Below, piece after piece: positions 1 to 8,803 of a stretch of 33,034 nt of DNA. The stretch is taken from NCBI GenBank assembly GCA_934489945.1, contig CAKSSY010000012.1, positions 1-33,034 of the forward strand, written 5' to 3'. Both the position numbers and the translations under genes were made by a program. The DNA comes from an uncultured Eubacteriales bacterium (GTDB lineage: Bacteria; Bacillota; Clostridia; Oscillospirales; CAG-272). A model generated the notes under the pieces. That model saw only the letters and a list, made by a program, of their open reading frames with translations, ran no database searches and was not told the origin of the DNA. Position 1 is the stretch's first letter; every line of letters begins with the position of its first letter.

Positions 1-290
1 GGAACGTGCCGCTTTTTGAAAAAAGCGGCGCAAAAACTTTTATTGCGGTCTCGCCATTTCGTTTTACGTCACGGCGACGTGTCTTTTCCCTTTTGTTTCA
101 AAAGTTTTTGAGGGTGTCGGGAACTTTTTGAAAAAAGTTCCCGACCGTGCCGCTTTTTGAAAAAAGCGGCGCAAAAACTTTTATTGCGGTCTCGCCGTTT
201 TGTTTTTGCGTCACGGTGGCGCGTCTTTTTCCTATTGTTCCAGAAGTTTTTGAGGGTGTCGGGAACTTTTTTCAAAAAGTTCCTGACCGT
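1..290. repeat. Palindrome-rich intergenic element, two tandem units of about 141 bp (copy R1)
   Basis: Two near-identical units begin at 6 and 147, and a third boundary falls near 289. Each opens with a hairpin (GCCGCTTTTT at 8-17 pairs with AAAAAGCGGC at 20-29, and again at about 149-170). Each continues with a conserved GC-rich segment containing GCGGTCTCGCC, and ends in a second hairpin (GGGAACTTTTT...AAAAAGTTCCC near 119-142 and 260-283). The same segment, diverged, lies in the element at 10101-10210. The left edge is cut by the window. Open frames crossing it have no ribosome binding site and are low complexity, so I regard the stretch as non-coding. Confidence 0.85.
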
Positions 291-306
291 TTCCCCAAAA
301 AACAGA

Positions 307-343
307 GCGGAGGGAACCCTTTTGGGAAAAGGGTTCCCTCCGC
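307..343 (-). terminator. Strong hairpin terminator of the TRAP transporter operon
   Basis: A perfect 17-bp stem (307-323 with 327-343) closes a 3-nt loop. It starts 20 bp beyond the permease stop codon. On the minus strand it is followed by GCTCTGTTTTTT, so it reads as a factor-independent terminator. The stem includes the GGGAACCCTTTT type of arm seen in the adjoining repeat units, so it may be the last hairpin of that element serving as a terminator. Confidence 0.8.
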
Positions 344-363
344 TTTCATGTCCCCAATCTCTC

Positions 364-2487
364 TTATGCGTTTTTCTTGCGGAAAATTTTATCTTCAAAA
401 AGCTGAAGAACAAAAACCACAACAACCAGCAAAAAGCCGATAAGGTCGGACCAGATTCCGGGAATCACGAGCAACAATCCGCCCGCAATTGCCAAAAGGC
501 GTTCAAACACCTTCATATGGCGGAACATATATCCCTCAAGTCCCGCCGAGATTCCGAACATTCCCATCACGGATGTGATAATAATGAGGACGACATCATA
601 CCACTGCGTATCAATAAAGAGCATGGCAGGGTTGAGTGCAAATATATACGGAATAATAAATGCCGCAATCGCGAGTCGCGTCGCCGTAACTCCGGTTTTC
701 AGAGGATTGGAATTGGCAATCGCGCTTCCGGCATAAGCGGCAAGAGCCACAGGAGGCGTAATGTCGGCAACAATTCCGAAGTAAAAAACAAACATATGCG
801 CGGCAAGCATCGGGATTCCCATCTTTACGAGAATCGGCGCGGTAATGGATGCCATAATAACGTAGTTTGCGGTGGTCGGCACACCCATGCCGAGTACGAT
901 ACAGCAGAGCATCGTGAGGAACAGTGCAAGCAACGTGCTTTTTTGTGCCAGCGGAACAATCGTGGCAAGCAATTGACTGCTAAGTCCGGTAAAGGTAACA
1001 ACCGCCGAAATCAATCCGGAAATCGCACAGGCAATCCCCACTCCGATCGTACTTTTCGCACCGCTTTCCAGACTTTCAAAGAATGTATCCGTCGAGAGCG
1101 GCGCAGTCTTGGTAAAGAGTGAAAACACAAAGCAAAGAAGCATGGTGAGGAACACCGAGAGACTCAGAGTCACCGCGAGTTGGAAGAGGAAAAACGCGCC
1201 GATCGCCAGCAACGAAAAACCGCCGCAACGAAGAATTCCCATAAAGGAGAGTGCCTTTTTCCCGCGAACAGACGAAACCACCAGTTCCTTGTCGAAAAGA
1301 CTGACAATCATCGCCGCCAGAATGGCAATGCTTGCCGACATTCCCGAGCTGAAATAGTTCATGCAAATAACAAGAACCACCACAGGCAACAGAAGATACC
1401 CGTTGGAAACGAGGAGCTTAAAGAAATTCGGAATGGATTCCTTTGGCAGACCGTTCAGTCCGCACCGTTTTGCCTCAAAATGCACCATCAGGAAAATTCC
1501 TGCGAAATAGAGGAAAGCCGGAAGAATTGCGGAGACTGCGATTACAGAATAGGAGATGCCGGTAATATCCGCCATCAGAAATGCCGCGGCACCCATAATG
1601 GGAGGCATAATCTGACCGCCTGTGGAGGCTGCCGCTTCGACGGCGGCGGCAAATTCAGGCTTGTAGCCGATGCGTTTCATAGTAGGAATCGTCACCGAAC
1701 CGCTGCCGACGGTATTTGCCACCGAGCTGCCGGAATACATTCCCTCCAGCGCACTGGAAATCACGGCGACTTTTGCGGGACCGCCGGAAGCATAGCCCGC
1801 AATCGAGTTTGCCAGATCGACAAAGAAAGTCCCGATTCCGGTCTTTTCCAGAAAGCCGCCGAAAATAATGAAAAGGGCAATAAAGGAAACGCAAACACTG
1901 ATAGGGGTTCCGTAGAAGCCTCCGCCCATATTGTAGCAGAAATTGCCGATAATCGACTCAATGACAAGGCGGAACGACGCATTCGGGCGGGCGGTATAAT
2001 AAATAATCGCGTATACAATGAATGCACCGACAACGCACAGAATCGGAATTCCGACCGCGCGGCGGCAGAATTCAAATGCCGTCACAAGTGCAATCACACC
2101 GACCACAATATCCAATGTGTTGATATTGGAAGCACGTGCGATCAGATCCTCGCGGAAGATGGCAAAATAGTAGAAGCTGAACGCGGATACAAAAGCCAGA
2201 ATGATATCATAAACCGGTATGTAGTTCACCTTCAGGGACTGATGCTTGGTAACCGGATACATAAGATATCCGATAAAAAGCATGGAACCGATGAAAAGCG
2301 GAAACTTAACAAAATTATCGGTCTGAACGACCAATGTCAGCAAAAGAATCATCGTGGAAAAGGCGACGAGAAGCGTGCGGATCAGAATTTTCCGCCATCC
2401 CGTGAAAACACGGGTATTGCTTTCTCTGTCTACCTTCCGCATGACCTCCTCGGCAGACGGCGTGGACTGTTTCATTTCGTTTTGCAT
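364..2487 (-). CDS. TRAP transporter fused permease (DctQ-DctM type, TAXI-associated)
   Basis: This is the membrane component of a sodium-coupled TRAP uptake system. The protein has 707 residues, which fits the family in which the small 4-helix (DctQ-like) and large 12-helix (DctM-like) subunits are fused. Hydrophobic segments run through almost the whole length after a charged N-terminus of about 45 residues. Conserved glycine-rich stretches include SGSSVANTVGSG and PPIMGAAAFLMADITG. The ATG at 2487 is chosen over an upstream in-frame ATG because GGAGG lies just before it at 2493-2498. The gene lies 126 bp downstream of the TAXI binding-protein gene, with which it must work. The substrate cannot be read from the sequence; TAXI systems are often linked to dicarboxylates or glutamate, but that is not shown here. 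Confidence 0.93.
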   Translation of the reverse strand: MQNEMKQSTPSAEEVMRKVDRESNTRVFTGWRKILIRTLLVAFSTMILLLTLVVQTDNFVKFPLFIGSMLFIGYLMYPVTKHQSLKVNYIPVYDIILAFVSAFSFYYFAIFREDLIARASNINTLDIVVGVIALVTAFEFCRRAVGIPILCVVGAFIVYAIIYYTARPNASFRLVIESIIGNFCYNMGGGFYGTPISVCVSFIALFIIFGGFLEKTGIGTFFVDLANSIAGYASGGPAKVAVISSALEGMYSGSSVANTVGSGSVTIPTMKRIGYKPEFAAAVEAAASTGGQIMPPIMGAAAFLMADITGISYSVIAVSAILPAFLYFAGIFLMVHFEAKRCGLNGLPKESIPNFFKLLVSNGYLLLPVVVLVICMNYFSSGMSASIAILAAMIVSLFDKELVVSSVRGKKALSFMGILRCGGFSLLAIGAFFLFQLAVTLSLSVFLTMLLCFVFSLFTKTAPLSTDTFFESLESGAKSTIGVGIACAISGLISAVVTFTGLSSQLLATIVPLAQKSTLLALFLTMLCCIVLGMGVPTTANYVIMASITAPILVKMGIPMLAAHMFVFYFGIVADITPPVALAAYAGSAIANSNPLKTGVTATRLAIAAFIIPYIFALNPAMLFIDTQWYDVVLIIITSVMGMFGISAGLEGYMFRHMKVFERLLAIAGGLLLVIPGIWSDLIGFLLVVVVFVLQLFEDKIFRKKNA

Positions 2488-2613
2488 AAGAGACCTCCGG
2501 AATTCAAAATATATGGGGCGGTGCCATGGTGTGTCGACGGGAATCAAAGACCGGAAACCGGACTCTTATCCGAACACCCCTGACACCGTCCCGAAAGTCA
2601 ACCGAAAAGAAAA

Positions 2614-3636
2614 TCAGTCGATAATTCCCTTTTCCTTATAATACTTTGCGGCACCGGCATGGAGCGGAACACCGCCCAAAGCCTTGACAGCGTTCTCAGC
2701 CTTCATAGCGGCAACCTGTGCGGCGTATGCGCCGTAGTTTTCAACATTTTCCCAAAGTCCCTTTGTGAAAGCGTAAACAGCATCCTCGGAAAGAGAACTT
2801 GCGGCAATGTACGTAGCCGAAACGGCAACTGCGGTTACCGGTTTGTCTGCATCAATACATTCGTAAATATCGTGCGTAAGCGTAGTGGACGTGTAGAAAC
2901 TGTTGGCAGCGTTCACAAGAGAATCCGCCTGTTCCTTTGTCAGCGTAACGATTGCAACATCGGCTGTGGTCTTGATAAGCTCGGTGATACCGGATGTAGG
3001 AACACCGGCAGTAAAGAAGAAGGCATCGATTTCGCCGTCTTTCATCTTGTCGCAGGAATCCTTGACGCTGTAGTAGGAAACCACCACATCATTCTTGGAG
3101 GCATCGGAAGTATCCGTAAGATCAAGTTTCATACCCGCGGACTCAAACACCTGTTTGGCGTTGATGGTCACACCGCTTCCGGCTTCGCCGATAGAAACGC
3201 GCTTGCCTTTCAGTTCGTCAACCGTCACAACACCGTCGCCATTGGCATCGAGAGATTTCTTGCCGACGATCTGAACCGTCTCCTGATAAACGACACCGAC
3301 AACACCGAACGAGTCGATAACCTTACCGTCGAACATGGAAGTGGTTCCGCCGTACGCATAAGACATAACATCATTCTGCACGATAGCAAATTCGCACTTG
3401 CCGGCGGCGATGTCCTGAATGTTGCCCTTGGAGCCCTTGCTGGCAACGGAAGACAAGGTGTAACCGAGGTTTGCCTTGTCGTTCAAAGTGGTAGCAATCA
3501 TGCTGGTATAGCCGTAATAGGTACCGGTTTCACTGCCGGTTTCAATGATGTAGGTAGCATTGCCGCAGCCCGCAAACGAAGCTAAGGATGCGAGAGCCAT
3601 CAGCACTGCCAGAATCAGTGACAATGTTTTTTTCAT
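2614..3636 (-). CDS. TAXI-family TRAP transporter solute-binding lipoprotein
   Basis: This is the extracytoplasmic receptor that delivers solute to the fused TRAP permease encoded next. The 340-residue protein starts with a lysine-rich, hydrophobic signal peptide ending in a lipobox (SFAGC, Cys24), so it should be lipid-anchored outside the membrane. The mature N-terminus carries the TAXI hallmark GSETGTYYGYTSMIA. The ATG at 3636 is chosen because GGAGGGG precedes it at good spacing; the longer frame would extend into the promoter region. A sigma-A promoter lies at 3694-3722, so transport genes can be expressed separately from the upstream argH. The 5' leader of about 50 nt contains a small ACCGC/GCGGT hairpin whose role is unknown. 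The ligand is unknown. Confidence 0.93.
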   Translation of the reverse strand: MKKTLSLILAVLMALASLASFAGCGNATYIIETGSETGTYYGYTSMIATTLNDKANLGYTLSSVASKGSKGNIQDIAAGKCEFAIVQNDVMSYAYGGTTSMFDGKVIDSFGVVGVVYQETVQIVGKKSLDANGDGVVTVDELKGKRVSIGEAGSGVTINAKQVFESAGMKLDLTDTSDASKNDVVVSYYSVKDSCDKMKDGEIDAFFFTAGVPTSGITELIKTTADVAIVTLTKEQADSLVNAANSFYTSTTLTHDIYECIDADKPVTAVAVSATYIAASSLSEDAVYAFTKGLWENVENYGAYAAQVAAMKAENAVKALGGVPLHAGAAKYYKEKGIID

Positions 3637-3693
3637 AATTCCCCTCCGAAAAATTCCACCGCGCGTAGCGGTTGGCATAACAATAATATTATG

Positions 3694-3722
3694 ATTATAC
3701 ACCGCCTCTTCAAAAAATGCAA
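3694..3722 (-). promoter_or_regulatory. Sigma-A promoter for the TAXI TRAP genes
   Basis: On the minus strand there is TTGCAT (3722-3717), a 17-nt spacer, and TATAAT (3699-3694). Transcription would start near 3687, about 50 nt before the binding-protein ATG. It lies in the gap after argH. Confidence 0.75.
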
Positions 3723-3745
3723 GAGCTTTTTGAAAAAAATTCATT

Positions 3746-5119
3746 TTATGCCAAAAAATCGCGGATAAATTTCAGTTGTGTCTCCACCGACTTCCTGCCG
3801 GTTCCGCCCGCAGAGATGCGCTTGGCGACGCAGGTTTCCAGTCGGATTTCTTCATAAAGGTCCTCTTCAAAAAGATCGGAAAAACTCTTGTACACTTCCA
3901 GCGGCAAGGTGTCGAGAACGCATCCGCGCGCGATACAGGCGGCAACAATCTGCCCCGAGATCTTGTATGCCGAGCGGAACGGCAATCCCCGACGCACCAG
4001 ATAATCGGCGAGATCGGTGGCGTTGATGAAGCCACCCTGTGCCGCGCGGTACATATTTTCGGGGATCACGCGCATGGTTGCCACCATCGGTGCAAACACG
4101 GAAAGACATTTTTTCAGTGTTTCCACGCTGTCAAAGACCGCTTCCTTGTCCTCCTGCATATCCTTATTGTATGCAAGCGGTAGCCCCTTGAGTGTCGTCA
4201 GAAGTCCGATCAGATCACCGTAGACACGTCCGGTTTTGCCGCGCACCAGCTCTGCCATGTCGGGATTCTTCTTTTGCGGCATGATACTGGAGCCGGTGGT
4301 ATAGGCGTCGCTCAGCTCCACAAATTTGAACTCCCAGGATGACCAAAGAATCATCTCCTCCGAGAAGCGCGACAGATGCATCATGGTAATGGCATACGCG
4401 CTCATCAGCTCCACACAGAAATCACGGTCGGAAACGCCGTCCAGACTGTTGAGTGTAATGCCGTCAAAACCAAGCCGGTGCGCCACCATTTCGCGGTCGG
4501 TGTCATAAGTCGTTCCGGCGAGAGCGCAGGAACCGAGCGGAGAAAAGTTCATACGTCTGACCGCATCCTCCATGCGTCCGACATCGCGCGTCAGCATCAT
4601 GGCATACGCCAGAAGATGATGCCCGAAGGTAATGGGCTGTGCCCGCTGAAGGTGGGTATAACCCGGCAAAATCACGTCCTTGTTTTCTTCCGCCTTATCT
4701 GCTACGGCGGCAATCAGTTTTTTGACCAGCACAACAATTTCCGCCGTGCGTTCCCGCAACCAAAGGCGCAGATCGAGAGCCACCTGATCGTTGCGGCTCC
4801 GTGCAGTATGGAGTTTTTTGCCCGCATCGCCGATCCGCTTGGTCAGCTCCGCCTCCACAAACATATGAATGTCCTCGCAACCGAGGTCAATTTGCAAGTT
4901 TCCGTTCTCCAAATCGCAAAGAATGCCTTCCAGACCCGAAAGAATTCTGTCGGTATCTTCCGGAGAGATAATACCGCGGGCACCGAGCATGGCAGCATGC
5001 GCCATAGAGCCCCGGATGTCTTCACGATACATTTTGCAGTCAAAAGAAATGGAAGAATTGAAGTCGTCCGCCTCGCGATCGAGGGTACCGACAAATCTTC
5101 CCGCCCACATTTTTTCCAT
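3746..5119 (-). CDS. argH: Argininosuccinate lyase
   Basis: It catalyses the last step of arginine synthesis, splitting argininosuccinate into arginine and fumarate in the cytoplasm. The 457-residue length is normal for the fumarase/aspartase superfamily. Visible landmarks are SRNDQVALDLRLW near 108-120, GYTHLQRAQP with the catalytic His156, and the superfamily signature GSSIMPQKKNPD at 276-287 with the catalytic serine loop. The ATG at 5119 has AAAGGA upstream; an alternative ATG three codons in is possible. It lies 24 bp downstream of dxs and appears co-transcribed with it. No other arg gene is nearby, so argininosuccinate synthase must be encoded elsewhere. Confidence 0.97.
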   Translation of the reverse strand: MEKMWAGRFVGTLDREADDFNSSISFDCKMYREDIRGSMAHAAMLGARGIISPEDTDRILSGLEGILCDLENGNLQIDLGCEDIHMFVEAELTKRIGDAGKKLHTARSRNDQVALDLRLWLRERTAEIVVLVKKLIAAVADKAEENKDVILPGYTHLQRAQPITFGHHLLAYAMMLTRDVGRMEDAVRRMNFSPLGSCALAGTTYDTDREMVAHRLGFDGITLNSLDGVSDRDFCVELMSAYAITMMHLSRFSEEMILWSSWEFKFVELSDAYTTGSSIMPQKKNPDMAELVRGKTGRVYGDLIGLLTTLKGLPLAYNKDMQEDKEAVFDSVETLKKCLSVFAPMVATMRVIPENMYRAAQGGFINATDLADYLVRRGLPFRSAYKISGQIVAACIARGCVLDTLPLEVYKSFSDLFEEDLYEEIRLETCVAKRISAGGTGRKSVETQLKFIRDFLA

Positions 5120-5143
5120 ATCCGTCGTTTCCTTTCCCGTTTC

Positions 5144-7024
5144 TTACCCTTTCGGGCAAAGTTTTCTGATTGTCTCCGCGATATGCGGAGTGTCCAGTCC
5201 CGTCGATCGATAGATCGACTCGTTTTTCGTCTGATTGCCGAATCCGCCGTCCAACGCCAGAATCGCATGCCGTTGTGGAAGGCGTTCCATGCGCGACAGT
5301 TCGTCGATCAGAAGCATTCCCATTCCGCCCGCGCGAATCTCTTCCTCCAGTGTCAGAAGTGCCGTTCCCTCCGTGAGATATTTCGCCACTTCCCGTGCCA
5401 GACGGTCATACGGCTTGAGAAATTCGGCAAGCAGGATTCCCACACGGATTCCGTCCCGCGCCAGCATCTCTTTGGCGGCAATCGCCTCAACGGTAATCCT
5501 TCCGTGCGTAACAATCACAACGTCCGGTCTGTCCTCCGCGGAAAAATCACTTCGCACCCCGATATCGGTCGGCTCACCGTCCGCATAGAAATGCGAAAGA
5601 ATGACCGGCTCCTCCTCGCCGCGCGGATAGCGGATGGCGGACGGTGTGTCTCCCGCCAATGCCGCACGCAGGGAAAGTCGCAGTCCCTCGTAAGTGGCTG
5701 GGGTGTAGATCGTAACCCCCGGAATTTCCGAAAGGAATGCCACATCGAAAATACCGTTGTGCGTGACGCCGTCCGCCGGATTGAATCCCGCGCGGTCAAT
5801 ACACAGACAGACCGGCAAATCCTGAAGTGCCACGTCGTGAATCACATTGTCGTATGCCCTCTGAAGAAAGGTGGAATAAATTGCCGCAAAGGGTCTCTTT
5901 CCGCCCGCGGCAAGCCCCGCGGAGAACGTAACGGCGTGTTCTTCGGCGATACCGACATCAAAAAAACGCTCCGGAAACTGCCGACGGAAATCCGAAAGTC
6001 CGGTTCCCTCGCACATTGCCGCCGTCACAGCGCAGATCCGGCTGTCGGTCGCGGCAAGGCGACACAGTTCCTCGCCGAACGCCGCCGAGAAACCGCACCG
6101 GACGGAATCGGCGGCAGATGGCAACGAATGAAAGCGGTCGGGGTTCTCCTCGGCAGGCGCATATCCCTTTCCCTTCTTGGTCTTGAGGTGAACAATCACA
6201 CTTCCCGTCTGTTCCTTCGCCACACGGAGGATCTCCTCCACCGCCGCCATATCGTTCCCGTCGACGGGACCAAGATAGTAAAGTCCCATTTTTTCAAAAT
6301 AGTTGCTTCCGTAGAGTTGGTTTTTGAGCAATCGTTTCAGGCGTTTGAGTCCGCCGAAAAGATGTTTTCCCACAAGGGGAATGGCGTTCAAAACCTTGGC
6401 AGTTGCCTGCTTGGTCAGAAAATACCGCTCGCGCGAACGGATTTTGGAGAGGTTCTCCGCAAAATGTCCGATATTTTTCGAGATCGACATTTCGTTCTCG
6501 TTCATAATGATAATCAGTTTCAGATTGTTGGCACAATTGTTCAGAGCCTCGTGAATCATACCGCCCGTAAAGGCACCGTCCCCCACGATTGCCACCGAGT
6601 AGGCATCCGAACCGTCCAGTCTGTCCGCCTCGGCAAAACCGAGTGCCGCCGAAACGGAGGTAGAGCTGTGTCCTGCGCCGAAACAATCGTGTTCACTCTC
6701 GCCGCGCTTGGTAAAGCCGCTTAACCCGCCGCTTTGACGAAGGGTGTCAAATTGTTCCCGACGCCCTGTCAACAGCTTGTGAACATAGCTCTGATGCCCG
6801 ACATCCCATATAATATGGTCGTGCGGCGTGGAAAACACCCGTGCGAGCGCGATGGAAAGTTCCACCACCCCGAGATTGGAGGCAAGATGTCCGCCCGTCA
6901 CACTCACCCGGTCAACCAGAAACTGCCGTATCTCTTCGGCAAGTACCGGCAGTTCCTCCGCCGGCAACGCCTTCACGTCATCCGGGCTTTGAATTTTATT
7001 TAACAGTGTATGCGTTTCCGACAT
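5144..7024 (-). CDS. dxs: 1-deoxy-D-xylulose-5-phosphate synthase
   Basis: A thiamine-diphosphate enzyme that condenses pyruvate and glyceraldehyde 3-phosphate, the entry step of the MEP isoprenoid pathway. The protein is 626 residues, the usual family length. Recognisable segments are HIIWDVGHQSYVHKLLTGR, the thiamine-diphosphate motif GDGAFTGGMIHEALNN, VHLKTKKGKGYAPAE, and the transketolase pyrimidine and C-terminal domains (FDVGIAEEHAVTFSAGLA, LCIDRAGFNPADGVTHNG). The ATG at 7024 is preceded by AGGAAG; a longer in-frame extension overlaps the previous gene and is rejected. It sits 19 bp after the alanyl-tRNA editing gene and 24 bp before argH, in one operon. Confidence 0.97.
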   Translation of the reverse strand: MSETHTLLNKIQSPDDVKALPAEELPVLAEEIRQFLVDRVSVTGGHLASNLGVVELSIALARVFSTPHDHIIWDVGHQSYVHKLLTGRREQFDTLRQSGGLSGFTKRGESEHDCFGAGHSSTSVSAALGFAEADRLDGSDAYSVAIVGDGAFTGGMIHEALNNCANNLKLIIIMNENEMSISKNIGHFAENLSKIRSRERYFLTKQATAKVLNAIPLVGKHLFGGLKRLKRLLKNQLYGSNYFEKMGLYYLGPVDGNDMAAVEEILRVAKEQTGSVIVHLKTKKGKGYAPAEENPDRFHSLPSAADSVRCGFSAAFGEELCRLAATDSRICAVTAAMCEGTGLSDFRRQFPERFFDVGIAEEHAVTFSAGLAAGGKRPFAAIYSTFLQRAYDNVIHDVALQDLPVCLCIDRAGFNPADGVTHNGIFDVAFLSEIPGVTIYTPATYEGLRLSLRAALAGDTPSAIRYPRGEEEPVILSHFYADGEPTDIGVRSDFSAEDRPDVVIVTHGRITVEAIAAKEMLARDGIRVGILLAEFLKPYDRLAREVAKYLTEGTALLTLEEEIRAGGMGMLLIDELSRMERLPQRHAILALDGGFGNQTKNESIYRSTGLDTPHIAETIRKLCPKG

Positions 7025-7043
7025 AATTTTCTTCCTGTCTGTG

Positions 7044-8213
7044 TTATTCTGTTTGGGTGTCGCCGAATCGGTTGAAGAAGCGAAGAATCCTCTCTTTTTC
7101 CGCCCGAAGCCGCCCCTGCAGGAAGGGAGCCTTCCCGCCGCCGCTTGCCCCGAGGTCCCGACGCAGTTCTGCCGCAACCGTATCAAAATCCCCGTTCATA
7201 TCGCAAAGGACAAAACCGTACCCGTCGGTATCGCTTCCCGAGAAAACCGCGCAACGCCCGCCTGTCTTTCGCGCCACGGTCTCCGCCAGCATCCGCAATT
7301 CCCCCATGTCGGCATCCGAAAGAAACAGACAGGCATTCTTCTCATCCATACCGATTCCGTTCGCCGTTTGCTCCAGCCGTTCCCGTCTCAGTACCGCAAT
7401 CTGCCGTTTTGCCGCGGCGAGATCGTCCGAAAGTTTCTTCACGCCCTGTGCGATTCGCTCTCCCGGCAACGAAAGCAGACGTGAGATTTCGCACACACGG
7501 TCATACTGAACATTTGCCTCGTCAATCGCGTCAAAGCCGCATTTCATGTGGATTCGTGTGCCGCCCTTGTAACGGACGGCGGAAATCAGCTTGATTCCGC
7601 CGATTTCCCCGGTCTGACGCACATGAGGAGCGCAACACGCACAAATATCGTGATTTTCAATCTCCACCAGACGCACCGCACCGTCGATTTCCTTTTTGGA
7701 ACGATAAGAAAGTGCCTCTCTCTCCTTTGGTGTCGGATACCACGCACGCACGTGCCGGTTTTCGGCAACAATCCGGTTTGCCTCGTACTCCGCGCGCCGA
7801 AGTGCGGCTTGGTCGACCGTCCCGTCGAGATCCAATGTCACGTCCTCGTGTCCCAGATGGAAGCCGACGTTGTTCATTCCGTATTCGTTGTGAAAGATAC
7901 CCGTGACGATATGCTCGCCGGAATGATTCTGCATATGACGCAACCGGCGTGCGGCATCCAGAGAGCCGTGAACCGTCGCACCGACGGCAAGAGGACGATC
8001 GGTAAAATGGGTAATGATTCCCTCCGCCGTCCGCACATCCCGCACTTCTGCCCCGCCGAGGGTTCCGAGATCGGATGCCTGCCCGCCCCCCTCCGGGGAG
8101 AAAGCCGTGGCATCGGTCACAACGGCAAAGCCGCCGTCGGTTGCCGTGCAGGAGAGTACACGCGCGTCAAACTCCCACAAATAACTGTCTGTATCAAAAA
8201 GCCTTTCGGTCAT
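7044..8213 (-). CDS. Alanyl-tRNA editing protein (AlaX-type with C-terminal DHHA1 domain)
   Basis: Predicted to hydrolyse Ser- or Gly-tRNA(Ala) mischarged by alanyl-tRNA synthetase. The 389-residue protein has no aminoacylation domain. It starts with the threonyl/alanyl-tRNA synthetase second additional domain (SPEGGGQASDLG near 40-50). It carries both halves of the editing zinc site: HSGEH at 97-101 and CxxxH at 193-197 within CACCAPHV. The C-terminus contains the DHHA1 signature region with a glycine-rich ASGGGKAPFLQG. The ATG at 8213 has GGAG upstream; the long N-terminal extension of the open frame is non-conserved and crosses the promoter. It leads an operon with dxs and argH, with a promoter at 8272-8300. 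Confidence 0.92.
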   Translation of the reverse strand: MTERLFDTDSYLWEFDARVLSCTATDGGFAVVTDATAFSPEGGGQASDLGTLGGAEVRDVRTAEGIITHFTDRPLAVGATVHGSLDAARRLRHMQNHSGEHIVTGIFHNEYGMNNVGFHLGHEDVTLDLDGTVDQAALRRAEYEANRIVAENRHVRAWYPTPKEREALSYRSKKEIDGAVRLVEIENHDICACCAPHVRQTGEIGGIKLISAVRYKGGTRIHMKCGFDAIDEANVQYDRVCEISRLLSLPGERIAQGVKKLSDDLAAAKRQIAVLRRERLEQTANGIGMDEKNACLFLSDADMGELRMLAETVARKTGGRCAVFSGSDTDGYGFVLCDMNGDFDTVAAELRRDLGASGGGKAPFLQGRLRAEKERILRFFNRFGDTQTE

Positions 8214-8242
8214 AATTGCTCCGTTTCCGAAAATCGTGTTCC

Positions 8243-8271
8243 AAGACACAATTTTCAAGCACATATATAAA
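8243..8271 (+). promoter_or_regulatory. Candidate weak promoter for the SOD-like gene
   Basis: AAGACA, 17-nt spacer, TATAAA on the plus strand. The match is partial and it directly abuts the opposing alaX-type promoter, so the two could compete. The leader would be about 70 nt. Confidence 0.35.
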
Positions 8272-8300
8272 ATTGTAATCCATTTTCCCCGCAAAGTCAA
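8272..8300 (-). promoter_or_regulatory. Sigma-A promoter of the alaX-type/dxs/argH operon
   Basis: Minus strand TTGACT (8300-8295), 17-nt spacer, TACAAT (8277-8272). It is divergent from the gene starting at 8347. The leader to the ATG at 8213 is about 50 nt. Confidence 0.75.
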
Positions 8301-8346
8301 GAACCTTTGCACATTTCGGAAAGGATTTTTCATAAGGAGGTCTGTT

Positions 8347-8727
8347 ATGAAACCATTAAAATCGTCCGACCAAAGCCTTGCGGCACTTCTGATCGATCGA
8401 AAACCATGTGCCACCGCGCACATCACGGGACTTTCCGCCGCCCCGGGCATATGCGGAACCGTCCGTCTTTATGCAACACCGCTTGGGGTCGTTGTGACAG
8501 CCGAAATCGACGGTTTGCCGCAAAAAACACCGCGGGAAAGCTACCGCGTCTGTTTCCGCGCCGGCAAACGACTTGCCGTTCTCACCTTTGCGTCAAACGG
8601 ACAGTGCGGTGAACTCACCCATCGTTTTTCGGTGGAAGACGTTCTGGGACATCCGGTCAGTATCTGCCGGAGCAACAGCGACGACCTGCCGCTTGCCGTG
8701 GGAGAAGTGCGTGGCGCGGCATTCTGA
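8347..8727 (+). CDS. Small protein resembling the Cu/Zn superoxide dismutase-like family of Clostridia
   Basis: A 126-residue protein with no signal peptide or membrane segment. The pattern TAHITGLSAAPGICGTVRLY followed by GVVVTAEIDGLPQ matches my recollection of the small clostridial proteins annotated as SOD family. In those, a beta-strand sandwich retains the SOD fold but not a normal active site. Only a few histidines are present, and the usual metal-binding histidine cluster is not recognisable, so dismutase activity is doubtful. The start has an excellent AAGGAGG seven bases upstream. It is divergent from the alaX-type/dxs operon and 76 bp ahead of the RNA methyltransferase gene, which has its own promoter. 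Assignment is tentative. Confidence 0.6.
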   Translation: MKPLKSSDQSLAALLIDRKPCATAHITGLSAAPGICGTVRLYATPLGVVVTAEIDGLPQKTPRESYRVCFRAGKRLAVLTFASNGQCGELTHRFSVEDVLGHPVSICRSNSDDLPLAVGEVRGAAF

Positions 8728-8740
8728 TGCTTTCTTCCCC

Positions 8741-8769
8741 TTGACAAAATCCGTAAATTGCTCTATACT
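8741..8769 (+). promoter_or_regulatory. Sigma-A promoter for the RNA methyltransferase gene
   Basis: TTGACA, 17-nt spacer, TATACT. The predicted start near 8776 leaves a short leader before the ATG at 8804. Confidence 0.85.
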
Positions 8770-8803
8770 GTAGAAAATCAAGGAAACGGAGCAGTAAAAG
8801 AGC

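Noticed and set aside
1..290. Possible CRISPR array
   Set aside because: Only two long units of about 141 bp with no short direct repeat/unique spacer pattern and no cas genes.
69..425. 118-codon minus-strand frame across the left repeat
   Set aside because: It lies within the palindromic repeat, runs through the terminator hairpin and is Lys/Arg/Phe-rich low complexity.
157..2583. Long plus-strand frames opposite the TRAP permease
   Set aside because: They mirror the conserved transporter gene, contain His/Arg/Asn-rich nonsense-like sequence and lack start signals.
4376..6724. A 782-codon plus-strand open frame
   Set aside because: It runs antisense to argH and dxs, both certain genes. 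It has no ribosome site and a basic, low-information protein typical of antisense frames in GC-rich codons.
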